DNA from: Spirosoma oryzicola
GTDB lineage: Bacteria > Bacteroidota > Bacteroidia > Cytophagales > Spirosomataceae
Length of the DNA stretch: 64,000 bases
Direction of reading: 5' to 3'
Assembly: GCF_021233055.1 (NCBI RefSeq)
Contig: NZ_CP089538.1
Span: 1,903,501 to 1,967,500 of the forward strand
Made by a program: the position numbers and the translations under genes
Part shown: positions 24,191 through 32,972 of the stretch, in pieces
Numbering within the stretch: the first letter of the stretch is position 1
Layout of the letters: each line of letters starts with the position of its first letter
The notes under the pieces: model-generated
Told to the model about the DNA's origin: nothing
Databases searched by the model: none
The model's input: only the letters and a program-made list of their open reading frames with translations

Positions 24191-27100
24191 ATGATCAAAC
24201 ATGTGCTTTCAGGCGTGTTCGTCCTGAGTAGTTGGCTTACTGTCTCTGCTCAAGACCGAACCATCAGCAGAATGGCCCTCGACAAAAATCGATCGGTTCT
24301 GGCTACTACCAAAGATGCCAAAGCGGGCATCAACAACGCATCGGACGTAAAGGCGCTCATCAAAGGGGTCGTTTCGGACGAAAAAGGCAATACGTTACCC
24401 GGTGCAACTGTGTCAGTGAAAGGTACGCAGCTTGGTACCACAACCGACGCAGAAGGGCGTTTCTCGATCAATATGCCCGCTGGTTCCAAAATACTGGTTT
24501 TCTCGTTTATCGGGATGAAAACGCAGGAAGTTGAAGTCGGCACGCGCACGACGCTGAACATTACACTGGCAACCGGCGATCAGTCGCTGGACGAAGTCGT
24601 GGTGATCGGGTATGGTACGGCAAAACGGTCGGACGTTACATCGTCCATCACAACGGTCAAAGCGGCTGAGCTAAAAGATATTCCGGCGGCTGGTGTTGAC
24701 CAACTTCTCCAGGGCAAAGCGGCTGGTGTAACTGTAACCAGCAACGGCGGACAGCCCGGCGGTGGTGTATCGGTTAAAGTACGTGGTGTTACGTCCATCA
24801 ACAGCAACGACCCCTTGTTTGTAATCGACGGGGTGCCTTTTGTCAATGGGAACACTTCGGCGAGTTCGGGCTATGCGGGTCTGGGCGGTGGTGATGGACA
24901 AACCGGCAACAGCGTCATGGCGATGCTGAACCCGAACGACATCGAATCCATCGACGTGTTGAAAGATGCGTCGGCGCAGGCCATCTACGGTTCTCAGGCG
25001 GCCAACGGGGTTATTCTGGTTACGACCAAAAAAGGTAAGCAGGGCGAAGGTAAGATCAACTACGAAATGTACACGGGCGTTTCGGAAGTAGCGCGTCGGA
25101 TGGATCTGATGAACCTGCGCGATTTTGCCCGCTATCAAAATGAAGTGCTGCCGATTATCGGGAATCCGGTCGCTGACGAATTCAAGAACCCCGATTTGTT
25201 AGGAACGGGTACGGATTGGCAGGAAGCTATGTTCCAGCGCGGAGCGATCAACAACCACCAGCTAAGCTTTTCGGGTGGCCGCGACAAGACGACGTACTAC
25301 CTGTCGCTGAACTACTTCGACAACAAAGGGATTCTGCTTGGTTCGGATTTCAAACGGTACGCATCACGTTTCAGCCTGGATACGCAGTTGAAAAACTGGG
25401 TTAAAGTCGGCTTGAGTGCCAACGTCTCGCGCAGCATTCAGAACGTCTCGCTGGCCGATGCCGCCGAAGGAACCATCTGGTGGGGTGCATCGACCAGCCC
25501 GCTGATTCCCGTCAAAAATCTGGATGGCTCCTGGGGCGGTGGTCAAACCGTTGGTGGTGTCCAATACAACAACGCTAACTTGGTGGGCAACAGCCAGTAC
25601 CGGGGCAATACCAAAACGACGAATACTGTTTTTGGTAGTCTGTACGCTGAACTGCAACTAACCAAGGATCTGTCGTTGCGGAATGAGCTGTCGTATTCGT
25701 TGGGGCAGGACAACAACGTGGCGTTTCAGAAAGCCGGAAACGTAGGGGGCACATCGTTCCGGAGTAAACTGATTGATTCGCGGTCGGACAGCTATTACTA
25801 CTCGATTACCAATTACCTGAACTATAACAAGTACATCAACAAACACGGTTTTCAGGCAACGTTGGGCCATCAGGCGCAAAACTCGTACTACCAGTCGATT
25901 TCGGGTACCAAAGTCGATTTGCAGGCCAACATCTTTGACCTGAACACTGGTAGCGCCGACCAGACTACCTGGGGCTTGGGTGGTGGTAAAGGCCAGTGGG
26001 CAATGGAATCGTATTTTGCCCGGGCTAATTACACCTACGATGATCGCTTCTCGCTGTCGGCTAGTTTCCGCGCCGATGGTTCGTCAAACTTCGGTCCGAA
26101 CAATCGGTGGGGTTATTTCCCCGGTGTGTCGGCTGGCTGGACCCTTTCGAACGAGAAATTCATGAAAGGCGACATTTCGAAAGTGCTGAGCTACGCAAAA
26201 CTTCGCCTAGGCTACGGGATCGTAGGTAACCAGAACTTCCCCGGTGGTGCGCCAAACCCGGCTTACGTAGGAGCTGTGCAGTTTTTCTCGGGTCCGGTCG
26301 GTTTCGGCTCATCGAACATGATTAACGGGATTCCAAACCCAAATCTGAAATGGGAGTCGGTAAAAACGGCCAACGCCGGTGTTGATCTGGGCTTCCTGAA
26401 TGGCCGGGTCGACGCGACGATCGATGTGTACCGGAAAGTAACCTCCGACATGATTATTTTCCTGACGGGGCCAAACCTGATCGGCGTGGGCGACCAGTGG
26501 GACGATCTCAAAGCACCGCTAGGCAATGCTGGTCAGATGACCAATACCGGAGTTGATATTGGTCTGACAACTACGAATATCAAGAAAGGCAATTTCAGCT
26601 GGAAGTCGAACGTCGTATTTACGCAGTTCACCAACCGCTACGAAAAAGCCGCTAGTGCCGCTTCTGCGCTTGATGGGAAAGTGTATTACAACAACTACCT
26701 GGTTACGCACACCACACCGGGCCGTCCGGTAGGTTCATTCTGGGGATTGGTAACGGACGGTTTGTTTCGTACGCAGGCGGATCTGGACGCCAGCCTTCCT
26801 CAGTTCGGGTATAAAGTAAACACCAACGAAACCTGGCTGGGCGACATTCGCTACAAAGACATCAACGGCGATGGAAAAATTGACGCGCAGGATCTTACCT
26901 TCATCGGTAGCCCGCTGCCGAAATTCACCTGGGGCTTTACCAACACTTTGAACTACGGTGATTTCGACTTTTCGTTGTTCTTCCAGGGTAGCCAGGGGGC
27001 CAAAGCGTTCAACTTCCTACGCTGGCAGTTGGAAGGACTAAACAACGCCTATACCAACCAGCTGAAAACGGTGACGGATCGCTATACTGAGTCGAACCCG

Positions 27101-27418
27101 AACGGGTCGCTGCCGCGCTTCACAAACACCAACAAAAACAACATAGCGATGTCGGATCGCTACGTGGAAGATGCGTCGTACGCTCGTATTCAGAATATTA
27201 CGCTGGGCTACCGGCTGCCGAAAAACTTGTTGAACAAAGTGAAGGTGTCTAATCTGCGCGTCTACGGTTCGATTCAGAACCTGAAAACATTCACCAAGTA
27301 TTCGGGCTACGATCCAGAGATCGGTGCGTTTAACAACAGCATCAAACTGATGAACGTAGATACGGGCCACTATCCAAACCCACGCACGTTTACCGTAGGT
27401 GCCAATCTACAATTCTAA
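24191..27418 (+). CDS. SusC-like TonB-dependent outer-membrane transporter
   Basis: TonB-dependent transporter of the SusC/RagA family, 1075 residues, importing oligosaccharides across the outer membrane. After a signal peptide (ending TVSAQ, residue 21) come a 35-residue linker, a CarboxypepD_reg-like domain (IKGVVSDEKGNTLPGATVSVKG ... GRFSINMPAG at about 57-130), the TonB box/plug (DEVVVIGYGTAKRSDVTSSITTV; LQGKAAGVTVTSNGGQPGGGVSVKVRG; DVLKDASAQAIYGSQAANGVILVTTKKG) and a 22-strand barrel ending TFTVGANLQF. No STN domain is seen, so it is probably not an anti-sigma signalling type, which fits with regulation by the upstream two-component system. SusD follows after a strong hairpin. Confidence 0.96.
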   Translation: MIKHVLSGVFVLSSWLTVSAQDRTISRMALDKNRSVLATTKDAKAGINNASDVKALIKGVVSDEKGNTLPGATVSVKGTQLGTTTDAEGRFSINMPAGSKILVFSFIGMKTQEVEVGTRTTLNITLATGDQSLDEVVVIGYGTAKRSDVTSSITTVKAAELKDIPAAGVDQLLQGKAAGVTVTSNGGQPGGGVSVKVRGVTSINSNDPLFVIDGVPFVNGNTSASSGYAGLGGGDGQTGNSVMAMLNPNDIESIDVLKDASAQAIYGSQAANGVILVTTKKGKQGEGKINYEMYTGVSEVARRMDLMNLRDFARYQNEVLPIIGNPVADEFKNPDLLGTGTDWQEAMFQRGAINNHQLSFSGGRDKTTYYLSLNYFDNKGILLGSDFKRYASRFSLDTQLKNWVKVGLSANVSRSIQNVSLADAAEGTIWWGASTSPLIPVKNLDGSWGGGQTVGGVQYNNANLVGNSQYRGNTKTTNTVFGSLYAELQLTKDLSLRNELSYSLGQDNNVAFQKAGNVGGTSFRSKLIDSRSDSYYYSITNYLNYNKYINKHGFQATLGHQAQNSYYQSISGTKVDLQANIFDLNTGSADQTTWGLGGGKGQWAMESYFARANYTYDDRFSLSASFRADGSSNFGPNNRWGYFPGVSAGWTLSNEKFMKGDISKVLSYAKLRLGYGIVGNQNFPGGAPNPAYVGAVQFFSGPVGFGSSNMINGIPNPNLKWESVKTANAGVDLGFLNGRVDATIDVYRKVTSDMIIFLTGPNLIGVGDQWDDLKAPLGNAGQMTNTGVDIGLTTTNIKKGNFSWKSNVVFTQFTNRYEKAASAASALDGKVYYNNYLVTHTTPGRPVGSFWGLVTDGLFRTQADLDASLPQFGYKVNTNETWLGDIRYKDINGDGKIDAQDLTFIGSPLPKFTWGFTNTLNYGDFDFSLFFQGSQGAKAFNFLRWQLEGLNNAYTNQLKTVTDRYTESNPNGSLPRFTNTNKNNIAMSDRYVEDASYARIQNITLGYRLPKNLLNKVKVSNLRVYGSIQNLKTFTKYSGYDPEIGAFNNSIKLMNVDTGHYPNPRTFTVGANLQF

Positions 27419-27423
27419 CATTC

Positions 27424-27478
27424 GTTGGTGAATGAACGGTTGAGCGAACAATGCCACTCAATCGTTCATTCACCCAAC
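27424..27478 (+). repeat. Long stem-loop between susC and susD genes
   Basis: GGTGAATGAACGGTTGAG (27427-27444) pairs with its complement at 27457-27474 with one G-T wobble, giving an 18-bp stem and 12-nt loop; with a one-base bulge it extends three more pairs to 27424/27478. It begins 6 bp after the susC stop codon and 17 bp before the susD start. No T-run follows, so it is more likely an RNA-stability element or partial terminator than a full stop. Confidence 0.7.
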
Positions 27479-27494
27479 CACTCAATACAAGATT

Positions 27495-29063
27495 ATGAAA
27501 CTAAAGCCATTATATGCCCTGATGCTTCCGGCCGCTTTGTTGTCTTCGTGTTCGAAAGACTTCATTGATCGACCTTCGCTGTCAGGCACCACAACCGGAA
27601 ATTATTACAACAATGCCGACGAGGTACGGTCGGCGACTAGTACGCTGTATAGCGGCTTGCCCTGGCGTAACTACGAGAGCCGGGCGCAGGATGCGATTGG
27701 TGACGTGATGGCGGGTAACATGTTTACCTATACCGACGTTGAATACCTGAACTTCACCGTTTCCGGAGCTTCCGAACGGGTTGGAGCCGCCTGGAGTGCG
27801 TTTTACAAGATCATTGGCTATGCCAACGTAATGATCAAAACGTTCGAAGAAAAGAAAGCAGCGGGTGGTGGCGCGGCTTATCTGGACCCCGCCATTGCGG
27901 AATGCCACTTTATTCGGGGTGCCGTTTATTTCTACATCGCCCGCACCTGGGGAGCGGCTCCAATCATTACCGATCCGGGTGAAACCGCCTTGTCGGGTAA
28001 CTTCAATATTCCGCGTTATCTGCAAAAAGACGTGCTTCGGTTTGCGCTGGAAGAATTGAAACTAGCCGAAGCAAGCTTGCCCGAGTCTGATGCTGCCGGA
28101 CGGTTGACGAAGTATTCGGCGAAGGGAATGATGGCGAAGCTGTATCTCTACAGCAAAGATTACGCGAACGCAAAAGCAAAGGCCGAAGAGGTAATCAATT
28201 CAGGTCGATACAGCCTGGTGAGCGATTACAACGGCATGTTCACCAAAATGAGCATGAACAACAACGCGGAGTCGCTTTTTTCGATTCAGCATCAGTTGTC
28301 GGGTGATCCCTGGGGAACCGGTAATCTGAAGAATGCCGACCGGGGTGCGGGAAACCTTCGCACGGCCGAAGCGGATGCGTGGGAAATGTACGTTCCATCG
28401 CTTGATATCCTGAAAGAATACGAGTTCGGTGATCTGCGTCGGAAATGGTCGGTGATGGAACACGGCTGGACGAACCCAAACTGGAAGCCCCAGCGTGTCA
28501 ACGCGCCGAAGTATAATGCGTTTATGGCGAATGGGTTTAAATACGACACGCTGCAACCAACCGAAGACGGTGGTATCCTGAACGCTACCCGCTCCAACAT
28601 CGCCAAGTACTTTGCTGGTCCCGGTAAGAGCTTTGGCGGAGATCCGGTGCTTGGCCAGAATTCGGGCAATAATGTTGTGCTGCTGCGTTACGCCGACGTC
28701 CTACTGATTTACGCCGAAGCGACGCTGGCAGGTGGGCAGTCAACGAGTGATGCGAAAGCACTTGACGCGTTGAATAAAGTACGGACCCGCGCGGGCTTAT
28801 CGCCCAGAACGTCGTTTACACTGGACGATATTTTGCACGAGCGCCGGGTTGAGTTTGCGTTCGAAGGTGATTACTGGTACGACATTCAGCGTCAGGGATT
28901 TGCAAAGGCAAAAGCGATGATCGAAAAACAGAACCGGGGCACCGTTACCGGGGCCAACTACATCACCAACTTTACGGAAGACAAGATGTATTTGCCAATC
29001 CCTGCCGGCGAAATCGTACAGGACCCGGAGCTGAGTAAAGAGCCTGTTCCGTACTACAAGTAA
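27495..29063 (+). CDS. SusD-like surface glycan-binding lipoprotein
   Basis: Outer-membrane lipoprotein partner of SusC (522 residues), acting as a lid over the transporter and binding glycan. The N-terminus MKLKPLYALMLPAALLSSCSKDF is a lipoprotein signal with lipobox LSSC and acylated Cys at about residue 19. TPR-like helices follow (YFYIARTWGAAPIITDPGE, the strongly conserved SusD block; AKLYLYSKDYANAKAKAEEVINSGRYSL) and the C-terminal LLIYAEATLAGG ... ALDALNKVRTRAGL ... ILHERRVEFAFEGDYWYDIQRQG pattern is a family signature. The gene is part of the SusCD-TIG-GH26 run. Confidence 0.96.
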   Translation: MKLKPLYALMLPAALLSSCSKDFIDRPSLSGTTTGNYYNNADEVRSATSTLYSGLPWRNYESRAQDAIGDVMAGNMFTYTDVEYLNFTVSGASERVGAAWSAFYKIIGYANVMIKTFEEKKAAGGGAAYLDPAIAECHFIRGAVYFYIARTWGAAPIITDPGETALSGNFNIPRYLQKDVLRFALEELKLAEASLPESDAAGRLTKYSAKGMMAKLYLYSKDYANAKAKAEEVINSGRYSLVSDYNGMFTKMSMNNNAESLFSIQHQLSGDPWGTGNLKNADRGAGNLRTAEADAWEMYVPSLDILKEYEFGDLRRKWSVMEHGWTNPNWKPQRVNAPKYNAFMANGFKYDTLQPTEDGGILNATRSNIAKYFAGPGKSFGGDPVLGQNSGNNVVLLRYADVLLIYAEATLAGGQSTSDAKALDALNKVRTRAGLSPRTSFTLDDILHERRVEFAFEGDYWYDIQRQGFAKAKAMIEKQNRGTVTGANYITNFTEDKMYLPIPAGEIVQDPELSKEPVPYYK

Positions 29064-29106
29064 TTCGGTCAACGTCTCACGTAGCTGATACCAACGAAAT
29101 AATCAA

Positions 29107-30198
29107 ATGAAAATCAATAGATTCAATCGAATAGCAGGCTTGTCTTTCCTAACGGTGCTGACCGGTTTTGTGATTAGTTCCTGCGAAAAAGATACCGACG
29201 GAAGCCCGCAGATTGGTCCGGGTAACCCGGTTGCAACGGCCCTTTCTCCTGATTCGGCCTCTGGCGGAACGGTTATCACCCTGACAGGTACCGGCCTTGG
29301 CGACATACGCAGCATTATGTTCGACAAGCAGAACGTAGCCGCCGGTTTCCAGCCTACGCTGAATACCGACAACGCCATTATTTTCCGGGTACCGACCGAG
29401 GTAGTGGGTGGTACCCAGAACATTGTGTTTACCAACAGCGCGGGACGAACGCTGACCGTACCGTTCAAAGCACTGGCTTATCCGACGGTTTCGGACGTGT
29501 CGAATTACAACTTCTCCGCAGGAACCGAGATCACGCTTACCGGAAACAACCTGAGCGATGTAAGTTCGGTGATGCTTTCCGACTCGGTTCGGGGAATCGC
29601 CGATCCGGTGACGATTGTGTCTAAAGACCAAAAGCAACTGGTTGTTAAAATGCCTTCGTCTAAACTGAGCCGCGCCACGCTGGCCATCGTGAACAGCACG
29701 GGACGGATTCGCACCAAGCAGGAATTTGTGAACATCGACCAGTCGTACCAGATTTTTACCGATGCGTACGGCGATGGTTTCCAGGATGGTTCATGGGGCG
29801 ACGCGGCTGCCGTATCGACCAAGGAATTTAAGTCAGGCAAAGCGTCGATTGGTAAGAACTTCCAGAAAGGCAACTGGCACCTGATCGCTTTTGCAAACTG
29901 GTCATCGGCCCTTGCGTACTCCGCTGATTACACCTACGTAACTGGCTGGATCAAAGGCGGATCTGCTGATTATTCGCTCTACCTGACAACGGATGCTGGT
30001 AAAGGCGGGTTTGGTGATTTCAACGATAAAAATAAGATCGATGTGAAAGCCGGAACCTGGACGTACTTCAAGCTTAAACTTTCTGACATTGATTTTTGGG
30101 TAGCTGGTAAAAAATTGAGCCAGGTAGGGTTCCGGATTCAGGGACCGAACAACCAGGATGAAACGTTCTACTTCGACGACATCATGTTGGTTAAATAA
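29107..30198 (+). CDS. IPT/TIG-domain surface glycan-binding lipoprotein
   Basis: Lipoprotein of 363 residues encoded 43 bp after susD, the usual place for a surface glycan-binding protein (SusE/SGBP role). The lipobox is GFVISSC, Cys about residue 26. Two IPT/TIG immunoglobulin-like repeats follow: ATALSPDSASGGTVITLTGTGLGDIRSIMF and YPTVSDVSNYNFSAGTEITLTGNNLSDVSSVML. The C-terminal 150 residues (YQIFTDAYGDGFQDGSWGDAA to DETFYFDDIMLVK) look like a beta-jelly-roll carbohydrate-binding module, with the DDI-x-LV ending seen in such modules. Substrate cannot be read from sequence; the GH26 neighbour suggests mannan. Confidence 0.87.
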   Translation: MKINRFNRIAGLSFLTVLTGFVISSCEKDTDGSPQIGPGNPVATALSPDSASGGTVITLTGTGLGDIRSIMFDKQNVAAGFQPTLNTDNAIIFRVPTEVVGGTQNIVFTNSAGRTLTVPFKALAYPTVSDVSNYNFSAGTEITLTGNNLSDVSSVMLSDSVRGIADPVTIVSKDQKQLVVKMPSSKLSRATLAIVNSTGRIRTKQEFVNIDQSYQIFTDAYGDGFQDGSWGDAAAVSTKEFKSGKASIGKNFQKGNWHLIAFANWSSALAYSADYTYVTGWIKGGSADYSLYLTTDAGKGGFGDFNDKNKIDVKAGTWTYFKLKLSDIDFWVAGKKLSQVGFRIQGPNNQDETFYFDDIMLVK

Positions 30199-30214
30199 AT
30201 AAAAACGATACAGG

Positions 30215-30242
30215 TAAGAGGCAGGGTAAAACTTGCCTCTTA
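30215..30242 (+). terminator. Weak hairpin after the TIG gene
   Basis: TAAGAGGCA (30215-30223) pairs with TGCCTCTTA (30234-30242) around a 10-nt loop. There is no T-run, so termination would be partial at best. Confidence 0.4.
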
Positions 30243-30367
30243 TGCTGTAAATCCCTTCCATTCGATTCGCCTACTTCGCAGCCCGAATCACTACGAATCC
30301 GTTACTGATACATACCGCCAAAGTTGTATTCTACAGCTTTCCAGCTACCCTTTTGCCTTTTTATTTC

Positions 30368-31951
30368 ATGTTTATGCCCAGCGGTTTACGTACGTTGTTC
30401 CGGCAAACGCGTATCCTTTTGCTACTGTTATTCTTCGCCGATAATGCGACTATATCTGCCGCCAGTTCGAATCTAGCCAACGTTTCAGCGACTCGCAACG
30501 CTGTCTACGAATCATTGGGTGTTGTTCCGTTGGTAAATGGGCGGGCCGAGGCTGAACATGGTGAGATGACTGGTGTTGACGTCTCCTCTGTCAATCCCGG
30601 CTTTTCGGGAACCGGCTACGTAACGGGTTTCGTCAATCCGACGGCCAAGTTAAGCCTGACGTTCAGGGCATCGGCAGGTCTGTATGAATTAGCCATCGGT
30701 TACGCATCTCCCCGTGGTGACAAAGGCGTTGACTTTCAGGTGAATGACGAGAAGGGCAGCGGCAAGCTCCGGCAAACGTCAACTGGTTTTGGGTCAAGCA
30801 ATTTCGGTAAGGTGCTGTTACACGATGGTCTGAACACCATTACGATTTATCGCGGCTGGGGTTTTTTCGATGTTGACTACATTCAACTGACGCCGACCAC
30901 GATCATCGTACCCGTTAAACCACCTAATCAGCTCGTCGATGCCCAGGCTACACCATCAACGAAGGGTCTGTTCTCATTTTTGATTGACCAGTACGGCCGT
31001 AAAGTTATCTCGGGCCAGCAGGATGACATTGAGTACGTTCTGGAAAAAACCGGCAAAGAGTCTGCCATTGGTTCGTTCGATCTCATGGATTACTCGCTGA
31101 CGCGTGTTCGGCAGGGTGTCAAACCCCTACGGACAAGCGAAGCCATGATTGACTGGGCCAAAAAGGGGGATGGCAGAGGTATTGTCAGTCTGCTCTGGCA
31201 CTGGAACGCGCCTGCCGACCTGATCAACGAGGCTCCCAATAAGCTATGGTGGCGCGGTTTTTATACGGAGGCCTCCACATTCGACATAGCCTCGGTGCTA
31301 GCTGATAAGAAAGGCGAACGGTATGGGCTTCTGCTCAAAGACATTGACGCCATTGCCGAGCAGTTGAAGAAATTTCAGGCTGCCGATGTGCCGGTCCTGT
31401 GGCGACCGCTGCACGAAGCACCCGGCGGCTGGTTCTGGTGGGGAGCCAAAGGAGCCGGGCCGTTCAAAGAACTCTGGCAGATCGTCTATGACCGACTTAC
31501 CAGGTACCATCAGTTGCACAATTTGATTTGGGTGTATACGGGCACCGACACGTTTAACAACGACTGGTATCCTGGCGATCAATATGTTGATGTGGTCGGT
31601 CTGGATATTTATACCGATGCAACGGCGAACATGAGCGGCAACTGGGCCAGTGCGCAGGCGCAGTTGAACGGCAAAAAACTCGTCGCCTTGTCAGAAACAG
31701 GCAATCTGCCTGATCCCCGCAAAATGCGCGGCTTTGGCACCCGATGGTCCTGGTTGTCGGTCTGGACGGGAGCGGATTACATCAAAAAGCAACCGCTTGA
31801 TCGACTAAAAGCCTTATTTACGGATGAAGATGTCATCACCCGCGACGAACTCCCCAACTGGCGGCTCCCCGTCAGCGTGGGCAGCGGTTTGATTAAGCCC
31901 AATTCTACAGGTATCGATAAGAAAGCGGCTACAGACCGTCGTTCTGACTAA
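30368..31951 (+). CDS. Exported GH26 endo-beta-mannanase-like enzyme with N-terminal CBM35-like module
   Basis: Glycoside hydrolase family 26, most often beta-1,4-mannanase (xylanase or lichenase variants exist). I chose the ATG at 30368; the frame opens with a TTG five codons earlier. Residues 1-32 form a signal peptide (TLFRQTRILLLLLFFADNATISA). A CBM35/CBM6-like module (about 50-175; RAEAEHGEMTG ... GLYELAIGY ... GFFDVDYIQLTPT) precedes the GH26 barrel (KGLFSFLIDQYGRKVISGQQDD; LLWHWNAP). The acid/base is E350 in WRPLHEAPGGWFWWG and the nucleophile E443 in VALSETGN. It is 527 residues. A perfect terminator follows. Together with SusCD and the TIG protein this makes a small polysaccharide utilisation locus. 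Confidence 0.92.
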   Translation: MFMPSGLRTLFRQTRILLLLLFFADNATISAASSNLANVSATRNAVYESLGVVPLVNGRAEAEHGEMTGVDVSSVNPGFSGTGYVTGFVNPTAKLSLTFRASAGLYELAIGYASPRGDKGVDFQVNDEKGSGKLRQTSTGFGSSNFGKVLLHDGLNTITIYRGWGFFDVDYIQLTPTTIIVPVKPPNQLVDAQATPSTKGLFSFLIDQYGRKVISGQQDDIEYVLEKTGKESAIGSFDLMDYSLTRVRQGVKPLRTSEAMIDWAKKGDGRGIVSLLWHWNAPADLINEAPNKLWWRGFYTEASTFDIASVLADKKGERYGLLLKDIDAIAEQLKKFQAADVPVLWRPLHEAPGGWFWWGAKGAGPFKELWQIVYDRLTRYHQLHNLIWVYTGTDTFNNDWYPGDQYVDVVGLDIYTDATANMSGNWASAQAQLNGKKLVALSETGNLPDPRKMRGFGTRWSWLSVWTGADYIKKQPLDRLKALFTDEDVITRDELPNWRLPVSVGSGLIKPNSTGIDKKAATDRRSD

Positions 31952-31987
31952 TACGTACCTTACTCACCAATAGAGAGCTGGTTGTTT

Positions 31988-32026
31988 AATGAGCAGGTAG
32001 AAAGTTACCTGCTCATTTTTGTTTTG
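31988..32026 (+). terminator. Terminator of the GH26 gene
   Basis: A 12-bp perfect stem (31988-31999 with 32006-32017, arms AATGAGCAGGTA/TACCTGCTCATT) and 6-nt loop followed by TTTTTGTTTT. The cyclase gene converges from the right, ending at 32034. Confidence 0.9.
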
Positions 32027-32033
32027 ATACACG

Positions 32034-32801
32034 TCACTCATCCAGTAGGGCGACTACGCGTGCCGGAGCTGCCGACGCCCCAATGATGTTGAGTGGAAAA
32101 ACACAAACTTTAAAACCAAAGGGTGGCAACGCGTCCAGGTTGACAAGCTGCTCCATATGGCAGTATTCCTGTTCGCGGCCAACCAGATGAGCCTGCCAGA
32201 ATAACTCCGAATCACCGCTTAGCTTGGCTTGTTTAATCATGTACGGAAGCGGTAAGTCCCAACCCCACTGATCGATACCCATGACTTTGATGCCCTGATC
32301 AATTAGCCAGCGTGTAGCGTCGGGGCTCATGCCGGTTCCTTTTTCTGGAAATTCTTTGGTACCGTTCAGCTTGTCGCGACCCGTACGTATCAAAACAATC
32401 ATCGCGGGTTTAAGGGTTGCGCCCGTCTTCTGAAGCGCATGCTGTAGGTCATCTACCGTGATCGCATCGAAATCCGCTTTGTGGCTCATGTCGATAACAA
32501 CGCCGTCGCCGTAACACCAGTCCAGTGGTATCTGATCAATTGTTTTGGCTGGTTGGCCAGCTACGGTAGGAGCGTAATGCCAGGGCGCGTCGATGTGCGT
32601 AGTCGAATGAACGCCCATTGACTGAATCGTGTCGTCGGCCCAGCCAACGAAATCCTTGGGAAACAAGCGAAAGGGAAGGCCCAGCAGTCGGATAAGCCAT
32701 TTGGCCTGACGGTGTGGTTTGTGTTTGATTTTGACCCGCATAAACCACGGGTCGCTGGAATTGTAACGAATCGGTTTGGAAAGGTCGATAATGCGTGGCA
32801 T
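32034..32801 (-). CDS. Cyclase-family metal-dependent hydrolase (kynurenine formamidase-like)
   Basis: Member of the cyclase family (PF04199), which includes bacterial kynurenine formamidase KynB and other zinc/manganese amidohydrolases. The metal site motif is HSTTHIDAPWHY, a match to H-x-x-T-H-x-D-x-P-x-H, starting near residue 65. The product is 255 residues with no signal peptide, so cytoplasmic. The stretch GIDQWGWDLPLPYMIKQAKLSGDSELFWQAHLVGREQEYCHMEQLVNLDALPPFGFKV is the family's C-terminal part. Neighbours give no pathway: the mannan locus ends to its left and a BNR-repeat gene diverges to its right. Substrate unknown. Confidence 0.88.
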   Translation of the reverse strand: MPRIIDLSKPIRYNSSDPWFMRVKIKHKPHRQAKWLIRLLGLPFRLFPKDFVGWADDTIQSMGVHSTTHIDAPWHYAPTVAGQPAKTIDQIPLDWCYGDGVVIDMSHKADFDAITVDDLQHALQKTGATLKPAMIVLIRTGRDKLNGTKEFPEKGTGMSPDATRWLIDQGIKVMGIDQWGWDLPLPYMIKQAKLSGDSELFWQAHLVGREQEYCHMEQLVNLDALPPFGFKVCVFPLNIIGASAAPARVVALLDE

Positions 32802-32972
32802 AAAGAAGGGGCTGTACTATGGATGGTATAAAGGTAGGATAACCTCCGAATATGTTCGCGACAGCGCACTCAAAACGCGTAGTCTGACTACGGACGTAAC
32901 CGCGTAGTTCGGGTAGAAGCGGTTGACCGTATCGCTTTATAAAAGCTAGTACTGGTTTAACCTCTTTTCCGA

